DNA of 64,000 bases, from NCBI GenBank assembly GCA_035771175.1, contig CM069590.1:52972024-53036023 (forward strand), written 5' to 3'. This document shows positions 56,841-64,000 of the stretch, in pieces. The notes under the pieces were generated by a model. The model made no database searches. It was given only the letters and a program-made list of their open reading frames with translations, and had not been told where the DNA came from. Within the stretch, counting starts at the first letter, position 1. Every line of letters begins with the position of its first letter. This DNA comes from Paratinospora sagittata (Eukaryota > Streptophyta > Magnoliopsida > Ranunculales > Menispermaceae). A program made the position numbers and the translations under genes.

Positions 56841-58490
56841 ATGGCAGACCAATCAGGAAGGCAACCCTTCCGATTCCGGCTTCCCTGGGTAATCAGCCCA
56901 GCACCCACACCAACCCCTGCTCCGGAGCCTCAGCCACCAAGGCCTCCCGTCCGGCCTCCCACAGCTTGGCCTCTTTTCCTGGGAGCAAGAACAGAGTCCC
57001 AACCGCCATCAAGAGTGGTGTCTCAGCCCTCTTCACCTACCCGACAATCTCTTCAAACCCAAGTTGTTTCTCAACCTCCTTCGCCTGTTCGAACCGCCCC
57101 TCCTTCCCGAGTTGCCTCTCAGCCTCCTTCTCCCCCACCTCCTTCCCGAGCGGCGTCTCAACCCTCTTCTCCTCCTAAACCAATTGCTCCTCCAACCCAA
57201 GTGGTTTCTTCTCAACCCGCCGCTCCATTTCGAGTGGCTTCTCAGCCTACTTCCCCTGCTAAACCAATTACTACTGCAATACAAGTGGTTTCTTCCCCTG
57301 TTCCAAAAGCCCCTGCATCCTCCTCTCTTCTGTTTTCAACTGTAAAACAACAGGAAACTAAAATAGCCCCTCAGCCTCAACCACCATCTCGAATAAAAAC
57401 TGATAAGAGGGCTCAAACTCCTCCAGCTTTGTCTCTGCCACCGCCCTCAATGTCTATAAGAGATACAAAGGCAGAAGCAATCAAAGAAGAGAAGCCAAGA
57501 GGAAAGCCAGAAGCCAGAAAAGAAGAGAAGCCAAAAATCCCAGCTACTGAGAAGGAACCAAAGCAAAGGACAAGCATCGAACTTCCTAGCTTGAAACCGG
57601 CTTCTGATGTACAACAACCGAAACGTCACGTTGGCTATAAATCTCAAGAAGAACAGAGCAAGCAAGAGAAGCCATCAAGTGGAGAAGACAAGGAAATAAC
57701 CACAACTGCAAGCACCAAAGAAAAGAAAAAAATTGCTTCTCCTATCTTTCCCAAGGACAGAACTTCAAGAATCGAAACTCACCTGAAACCATCTGTGCTG
57801 CACCGAGGAGAAGAACGACCCGCGTTTCACAAAGATATTAGAGACGACGTTTCAAGGCTGGTTTACAAACTGGGTAGTGTAGGACATCCAAAGCAGTACT
57901 CATCCATTGCAGATGAGAACCCAGTAAGTGTAATCACTCTAGCTGGAGATAACAAAGGAGCTTCTATGCAGTTGGGTCCCAATTCTGCAAGAAAAGAAGC
58001 TTCAATTCACATTCACAGAGGCTACAAGCTGAACCAGCAAGACAAAATTTCCGAACAAACAACTGATGGTGAGAGCAGCAGCTCGAAGGAAAAGAAAAAA
58101 TCACGCGACCCAACAAGAGGAAAAGTAGAACAGAAAGCAAGTAGAGCATTTGTTAATAGCAATGTACAAGGTGTGAACAATTCGATCATGTTCAATAGTT
58201 CTTGCGGTGAAAGGAGCCCTGGAGTTCATTTGATGATCTCTCATGATGGAAAAGAAATTGGTACTGAAGGAAAAGGAGCTTCTTCTGTGGCAGCAAGCAA
58301 AGCTGATTTCACCATACGCCAACCCCAGAAGCTGACTTATGAGCCTACGGTTCGACGAAGGTGCCTTAGAGGCCTTTTCTTAGAGCCCAGTGATTCTGAA
58401 CCAGATAACCCGAACAAGCCTAGGCGTCATGGTTGCCGCTACAACTGCAAGCAAGAGAAGAATAATAAGGAGAGTGCTGTGAATGAGTGA
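56841..58490 (+). CDS. Proline-rich intrinsically disordered protein
   Basis: A single-exon gene for 549 residues. After MADQSGRQPFRFRLPW, residues about 18-165 are Pro/Ser-rich with a repeating VVSQPPSP / RVASQPPSP pattern. Residues about 200-300 are Lys/Glu-rich and charged. The last 60 residues carry an ordered-looking motif, RRRCLRGLFLEPSDSEPD and then KPRRHGCRYNCKQ. There is no signal peptide or membrane segment, so despite the 'cell-wall/hydroxyproline-rich' labels such proteins often receive, secretion is unlikely; a nuclear or cytosolic role is more plausible. I recall plant homologues sharing the Cys/Arg C-terminal motif but know of no established function. The start ATG 56841 is preferred over the upstream non-ATG extension. 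Confidence 0.85.
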   Translation: MADQSGRQPFRFRLPWVISPAPTPTPAPEPQPPRPPVRPPTAWPLFLGARTESQPPSRVVSQPSSPTRQSLQTQVVSQPPSPVRTAPPSRVASQPPSPPPPSRAASQPSSPPKPIAPPTQVVSSQPAAPFRVASQPTSPAKPITTAIQVVSSPVPKAPASSSLLFSTVKQQETKIAPQPQPPSRIKTDKRAQTPPALSLPPPSMSIRDTKAEAIKEEKPRGKPEARKEEKPKIPATEKEPKQRTSIELPSLKPASDVQQPKRHVGYKSQEEQSKQEKPSSGEDKEITTTASTKEKKKIASPIFPKDRTSRIETHLKPSVLHRGEERPAFHKDIRDDVSRLVYKLGSVGHPKQYSSIADENPVSVITLAGDNKGASMQLGPNSARKEASIHIHRGYKLNQQDKISEQTTDGESSSSKEKKKSRDPTRGKVEQKASRAFVNSNVQGVNNSIMFNSSCGERSPGVHLMISHDGKEIGTEGKGASSVAASKADFTIRQPQKLTYEPTVRRRCLRGLFLEPSDSEPDNPNKPRRHGCRYNCKQEKNNKESAVNE

Positions 58491-59465
58491 AATGGTAGCA
58501 ATGGAAGAAGACTAAGCTAGCTACTACTATAACAGCTTTATGTTGTTAAGCAAATGGTTTGCAAATTCTCTCCTTGCGTGATTTCTATGATGTTTTAGTT
58601 AAGATGATAATGATATCTATAATAAAAAAGGCTGCTTTATTCGGCACTCTAGCTAGGATCATTTTCTATGATTGGCTTGTTACTAGTGTAGCTTATATAT
58701 ATATATTCTAATGAATGAAAAGAGAAGCTTATATATTTTGTGTTTCTTTTAATATCAAATTAAGTGTATTGCCATGCATTTACATTTTTAGCACTTATTA
58801 CAACTTATTCAATACATTAGATCCCTTTGAATATGGCATCAAATATACAATTTGAGAATATCCAACATGGTGGAAAATGGGTAATTAAACATGATTTTTT
58901 TACCATTTTCAGTTGCATATTAAAGTAGGACCTACAAGTAATTTTGGGTGAGACTTAATTATTAATCTTTGATATGTGAAGATTAAGAATATATATAAGT
59001 ATTTAGCTATATTCATTTATATATGAATAAGAAATTGAGTCTAAGGTTGCCTACTTGATATGTGTAAAGTGGTAAAATTTAAAAACAATCTTTTAGTCTC
59101 ACATGAAAAAAATAGAATTCTAATTGTTTAGTTATAAGTGTAGCTAGAGTACTACACTTGAATTTTAGCTCACACACACTGTTGACATTTCTTGAGTGAT
59201 AATTTCTAATCTGGTGTATGATCTGTTAATGCTCCAAGATTATTTCCTTCTTCATTTCTTTCCTTCTTGTTACTTGTACAGAAAGGGCAGGGCTAGAACC
59301 TCTGTAATTATTTAGGTAGTTTATTCTTCCTAGATTAGTCAATTACGATCCTTAACTTTAGGATCTTACCATGTATTACCATGTACAGTGGCTATTTATG
59401 CCAACGTTGAGAAGAGCAATAAAGTTTTTCCATAAACCTTATTTTTGACTCACACAAGGAACGCT
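58491..59465. other. 3' flank of the proline-rich gene
   Basis: Contains the 3' UTR (AATAAAAAAGG at about 58620 is a possible poly-A signal) and AT-rich spacer. Nothing else is recognised. Confidence 0.5.
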
Positions 59466-59469
59466 TAGG

Positions 59470-60250
59470 GGTGATGCACCCGCGCACGCGACGCGCCTGC
59501 TCGTGCGAGGGAGAAAGGGTGCACAACACTTTGTTCGCACGCATTGTCACGAGGGGAGTTGGAGAGCTTTTTATTTTCGGAGATCGAGGCAGATTGGACG
59601 GATGAGATGCGTTTGTGGAGGATCAGATCTAGGACGTCCAGATACAATGAATGTAGTTATTTGTCTAGGTGTGATATACAAAGATTCGACGATGTGAGAT
59701 CGGATGGGCTAATCAAGACTGTTAGATTGCGCCTAAATCGATCGAATACGATCCAACGATGTACGATCGGGTGTGTTAATCAAGTTTGTCAGATCGCGTC
59801 TAAAGGCGATCAGATTCGATCCAACGATGCAGAAACAGACACCACATACAACCATGATTTGGCTATAAATAAAGCCCTCCAGAACTCAGAAATTCATTAT
59901 AGAAAATTCCAAAATCTCTTAATTTTCTTCTCTTCTCTCTTCTCTACTTTTAGCCTTCTTTTGTGAGTGAGTACAACCAATTTTGGTTCGATTATTCTTG
60001 TAATTTGAAGTGTTGCTGTCACAAAAAGGAGATTGTTGTATCTTGGGAGGCAAGTGTCATAGACCGTGAGCATTTAAGCGAGACATAATTATCTTAAGGA
60101 CATAGAGTCACACTCTAGCCTCAATCTACTGTCGTTACTCTGCTAAAATAGTAATTAATCTAGTTTAACTAGACAAAGTCTTGTCCCTAATAACTTTAAA
60201 TAGTGAACCGGAGGCAGCTTGCTGCTCAAGAAAAATTAGTTTAGTTGATT
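59470..60250. mobile_element. Possible solo LTR
   Basis: An abrupt CpG-rich block (CGCGCACGCGACGCGCC at 59482) is followed by two 67/68-bp tandem copies, a TATAAATAAAGCCC promoter-like stretch (59863) and GATTGTTGTATCTTGGGAGG (60030), a phrase I associate with plant LTRs. No coding sequence. Target duplications and exact ends were not found, so this is a tentative call. Confidence 0.35.
59691..59825. repeat. 67/68-bp tandem duplication
   Basis: Two copies (59691-59757 and 59758-59825) both begin GATGT and end GATCCAAC, and share AATCAAG, GTNAGATNGCG, CTAAA and CGATC. They are about 75-80% alike by eye, so the duplication is not recent. The units are rich in GATC and CG. Confidence 0.8.
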
Positions 60251-63200
60251 ATTTTAAAAGCTATTTTCAGTTAAGATTGCCACTGCATAGTCAACACAAC
60301 ACACATTATAGAGTTATGCTACTACTGAAACACATTTAAGAGTCTAATTTGAAAGTTTCTATATCAGTTATTATAGCATCAAGAGGCAAACATTAATAAG
60401 AGATAAATAAAATGCATGAACTTATTAAGAAGCCATGTGCAAAATGAGCCAGAATGCTCTAAAGAAGGTCACGTGAGCTTCATAACATCAGCACGTGAGA
60501 ACAATTACAAAGATGGTATAAGCATATTAATTAACAAGACTACATATATATATATTTGAAGTTAAGGAACTATGACATGCATGTGTATTACGTACACTTG
60601 ATGAAAAAAATGTTAGTGGGCATCTTTAGAATAGATAGAAAGAAATTAAGAAAATGACTTGTGATAGTTATGTGATTTTGATAGCCATTAGTTAAAAGAT
60701 TGGTGGTTAATTGAAATTCAAGATGTGCTCTTTTAAAATTTTTCAATAATTAATGAGAGTAAATTTGTCACATAAAATATAAATTTGAATTTCATCTATT
60801 TTTGTCCATATTATAAATTATAATATATTAATTTTTTTAAAAATTTAAAGAATAAAAGTTAAGATTTATAGCAATAGACAGTTATTCTATTTAGGGTACA
60901 ACAACTTTTTGACTTTTAAGTAACCCTGGTCTTACCAGAAGGTTAGGTTGGTTAAGATAAAAGAGTGGTGTAACAAGCATTTTAATTAATATATATATAT
61001 ACCATGGAAGTTACTTAATCGTTTATTATTTAGGGTAAGGCCCTCGTTATTTTTTCGAGCTTCTAACAAGATTTTAACAACCATATTCAATGAAGATCGA
61101 AGCCAAGCATCCCAATTTCCAATCATACACAATATTAAGCACAATACACGGTCACCTACTTCTGTTTAATTAATTTGAACAATCCTTACTGCATTGATCC
61201 TTTCTTCATGGAATCGCTTAATCCAATTCAACTTCACCCACCCACTTTCTTAATTAATCAATTTCTTTGCTTCTTTGATCAACACATTTGAAAGTTATGT
61301 CAGTCAAGTTATATTAATTAGTTTAATCTTTTCTTATTTTTTACATAGTTACCAATAAAATAAAATAAAATAAAAAACCTAGATAGTATATAGATTTCAA
61401 ACTAGTAGTATAGTAACAATGTTGTCCCTAACTTAACAACTCCTAGGCCTAGCTACAGGATTTATTTGAAAAGCCTCGAAACTAATAAGGTGCAGGGATA
61501 TTATTTCCGTCTACACATATCCAACAAATATAGTATTAAGTTGGTAAAAATTATACAATGAGACCAACAAACATGATTTGACCATATGAATCCTACCAAC
61601 CAACCCAACCTGAAGCATATAGAATTGAGTTGGGTTGGATTAAGAATTAGCAACCTGATTAAGTTAAGGTTGGGTCAAGGTTTTACAAACAAAACTCGCA
61701 TCAACCCAATCCAATTCAAACTCATTAAGAATATTGAAGTGTTGCTTGAATTAACATTTTTATCAAAGTTACATTTTATAATTGAATCACATAAAATCTC
61801 ATAAATAAAATAACATGAAAGAAAATGTTATATAAAATTATAGTTATATTCATGTCTCACTTAGAAATCTTATTGTTATATATATTCATATTTGAGATAA
61901 AAATTAGCTTAGAAAATGAGAATTTAGAATCAATACATTGAATAAGGAGAGCAAACCTGAAGTCATTGGGTTAGGCTGGGTTAGATAGATAGTCTTATTG
62001 AATTGGGTTGGTTTATGATTTTACTAATTTGAACTTAATTAGATTAAGTTGATATTAGATTAAAACCTAAACTTAATTGAATTAGGTTGATATTTGATTA
62101 AAACCCGAACCAATATACTTGAACATCCCTTCCCATGAGGCAAGACTTCTAAGAGTTGGTATGACTAGAAATTTAAATAATTTATTTTATATAGGTTTGT
62201 TTATGAAGAAAACTGGAAAGAAAGAAGAATGATTCAAACACAGGGAGACCGTAGAGCTATAATCTTAATTACTTGAAGCGCAAGAGCAGGTGCTTGCTAT
62301 TCATTCATCTCCACCGCTCCGTCCAGCTTGGCTCTTCGCTGTACTTTTCCTTTAAATACCACGCGAATTCCCCCATTTACGTTATCGTAGCACAACGAAT
62401 ACAAACACAGAGTAATAGCTTAAGGAACAATGTTATTTATACACATACGAATATACGATACATGTCCTCTGTACATAAATCGAAGTAATACACATTAATC
62501 ATACATGTACATATTAAGTAGGGAGAAAATTAATTGCACTTTCTGATATTTAAAATCTCATCATTGAGCTTGAAAACGGATAAAGCATTAAATGCCCAGT
62601 ATGCCCTCACGTCATCAAAGGAGCTATACTGTTGACCAGAATTAAAATTTGATCGTTCAAGGTTTTTTTGGTCATTTTCAGTAACAGTTGACCAGAAGAT
62701 ATGCGATATACAACGTGAAGATAGCAAGCAATGAATAACCGAAGTTGTTTGATTGTAGAGGGAATATTGTTTCTTAAAGCTCCCCTTTTGCTTTATAGTG
62801 ACTGCTGGCAGATTGCAGTGTAAACTGCCTGGTCATAAAAATAAGAATAATATTATAAGTTAAGTAGATATATATATATATATATATATTCTTATTAATA
62901 AAATAGTGTAAAACTTTATATTTATTTGATCTATAGCTACCCATATTATTCGAGTATTGTTAACTAATTTTATTTTTTAACTCAGGTTGATATAACGTTA
63001 GTTACGTTAAACAGAATAAACTATTTTTTTTAAAGTGCTCAGAAATGGTTAAAACGGTCACGTAATACAATATTAAAAAATTTATTAAGATTTGAGTTTT
63101 TTTCAGTATTTTTTTATTCAATTTCTTTATTTTCAAATTAGCTGTGAATTGATCAATCATTTACGTTGAATATGAGGTTATGGAAGGTGAAAAAAAGTAA

Positions 63201-63460
63201 ATAAAACAAAGTTGTTAAAGTAGGTAACAAGCCACCAGCCACCTTCTTCGTGGATACAGCATGCATGCTTACGTGAAGCTGTCTATTATTGTTCATCTTC
63301 ATTTGGAAGAAAACAGCCACAACGCTTCGTTGACATTCAATTTTCCTGGAGCTAATATATTCTTTCTCTGAGTGTTTCTTGCGCTACTTGTTCTTGGTTT
63401 CTTCACCTTCCTCGGGTTCACTAAAAAGTTATTCTCTTGCACCTTCATCGAGACATTAAT
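60250..63460. other. Intergenic, 5' side of the pectinesterase gene
   Basis: AT-rich with no gene. Two CACGTG motifs (60472 and 60492) lie 20 bp apart. The block 61580-62130 is made of degenerate GGGTTGGATTAAG / AACCCAACC words, like the repeats at 39.3 and 41.0 kb, and may be a decayed MITE. An (AT)n run sits at 62869-62890. The pectinesterase promoter should lie near 63.2-63.4 kb, but no clear TATA box was found. Confidence 0.45.
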
Positions 63461-63465
63461 TGCAA

Positions 63466-64000
63466 ATGCACATGGGTACTTCTGTTCCATCAATGGTGAC
63501 TCCGATTATTCCTCTATATTTTCTCATCTTCTCGGTTGCATTTGCCTTGTACTGTTCTTTCTTCGCAGTTATGGCTACCGCAGCCGCAAGCCCATCTGAT
63601 CTCTCTTCGGCCGTTCTCATAAGAGTTGATCAGTCAGGAAATGGAGATTATAGGAAGATACAAGATGCGATTGACGCTGTTCCGCCTAATAATAACAAAC
63701 TTTTCTTCATCTGGGTTAAGCCAGGAACCTACAGGTAGTGTCTTTATGATCTCTCTCCTCGTTGTCTTTTCTAATATCTCATTAATTGAGAAACTCTCAT
63801 CTTAACTTGGTGTTGTTTATTGATAATTGCGTTTATATATGCAGAGAAAAGATTGTTGTGCCTGCGGACAAGCCCTTCATAACAATGAGTGGATCGCAGC
63901 CAAATACGACCATAATAACATGGAGCGACGGGGGAGAGATATTTGAGACTCCAACCTTCTCCGTATTGGCCTCTGATTTTGTTGGAAGATATCTCACAAT
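63466..64000 (+). CDS. Pectinesterase (pectin methylesterase), 5' part only
   Basis: Exon 1 (63466-63734) and the start of exon 2 (63845 on) are joined in phase by a GT-AG intron of 110 bp; the gene runs off the window. The product begins with a signal peptide (hydrophobic PLYFLIFSVAFAL; Ala-rich likely cleavage region). It then enters the pectinesterase beta-helix directly: IRVDQSGNGDYRKIQDAIDAVP, FIWVKPGTYREKI, KPFITMSG, ETPTFSVLASDFVGRYLT. There is no PMEI pro-region, so it is a short, type-I-like enzyme of the putative pectinesterase 29/55/66 group. Such enzymes demethylate cell-wall homogalacturonan in the apoplast. The catalytic Asp/Gln residues lie beyond the window and cannot be checked. 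Either ATG 63466 or 63472 could start translation. Confidence 0.92.

Noticed and set aside
57033..57345. Arg/Ser/Leu-rich frames overlapping the proline-rich gene
   Set aside because: They arise from the Pro/Ser codon repeats read in other frames.
1..64000. CRISPR arrays, operons, phage or plasmid features
   Set aside because: Introns, LTR elements and plant-specific families show nuclear plant DNA; no regularly spaced repeats of CRISPR type were seen.

Overview
The window is nuclear DNA from a flowering plant, most likely a eudicot. It is AT-rich, its genes have GT-AG introns, and it carries plant-specific families (ZF-HD homeobox, RADIALIS-like MYB, plant U-box/ARM ligase) together with Ty1-copia, Ty3-gypsy, LINE, SINE and MITE sequences. 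The species cannot be named from the sequence alone. I find six protein-coding host genes and one tRNA gene; more than half of the window is transposon-derived or featureless intergenic DNA.

Layout. 0-7.5 kb: intergenic, with a SINE-like tRNA relic and two short tandem duplications. 7.6-8.4 kb: a single-exon ZF-HD transcription factor. 9.2-20 kb: a nested graveyard of retroelements. It holds a gypsy 5' LTR with primer-binding site and gag-protease, truncated into copia fragments that lie in both orientations. Two gypsy-type insertions have landed inside copia coding sequence, one with a 5-bp target duplication and TG...CA ends. 23 kb: a RADIALIS-like gene on the minus strand. 24-31.7 kb: no recognisable host gene; LINE and LTR relics, a G-box cluster, a long near-perfect hairpin and a SINE-like repeat. 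31.7-37.5 kb: a complete, very young Tork/TNT1-type copia element on the minus strand, with 466-bp LTRs differing at 3 sites, target duplication GTGTC, and a polyprotein frame broken by one TAG.

42-50 kb: a U-box/ARM E3 ligase gene of the PUB5 type. I rebuilt five coding exons (762 codons plus stop). Its second coding intron contains an antisense LINE derivative with both ends and target duplications but no endonuclease or reverse transcriptase. 50.4 kb: tRNA-Asn(GTT). 50.9-53.7 kb: APC10, rebuilt as six exons (191 aa), with a SINE in intron 4. 56.8-58.5 kb: a proline-rich, disordered protein with a conserved basic/acidic C-terminus. 59.5-60.3 kb: a CpG-rich LTR-like block. 63.5 kb to the window end: the first two exons of a secreted pectinesterase.

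The host genes do not form a pathway. The U-box ligase and APC10 both act in ubiquitination, but their adjacency is probably chance. I found no convincing new biological system. The most unusual objects are the internally deleted LINE with an in-frame ORF1-zinc-finger fusion inside the U-box intron, the 46-bp hairpin at 30.3 kb, and the nested gypsy-in-copia insertions.
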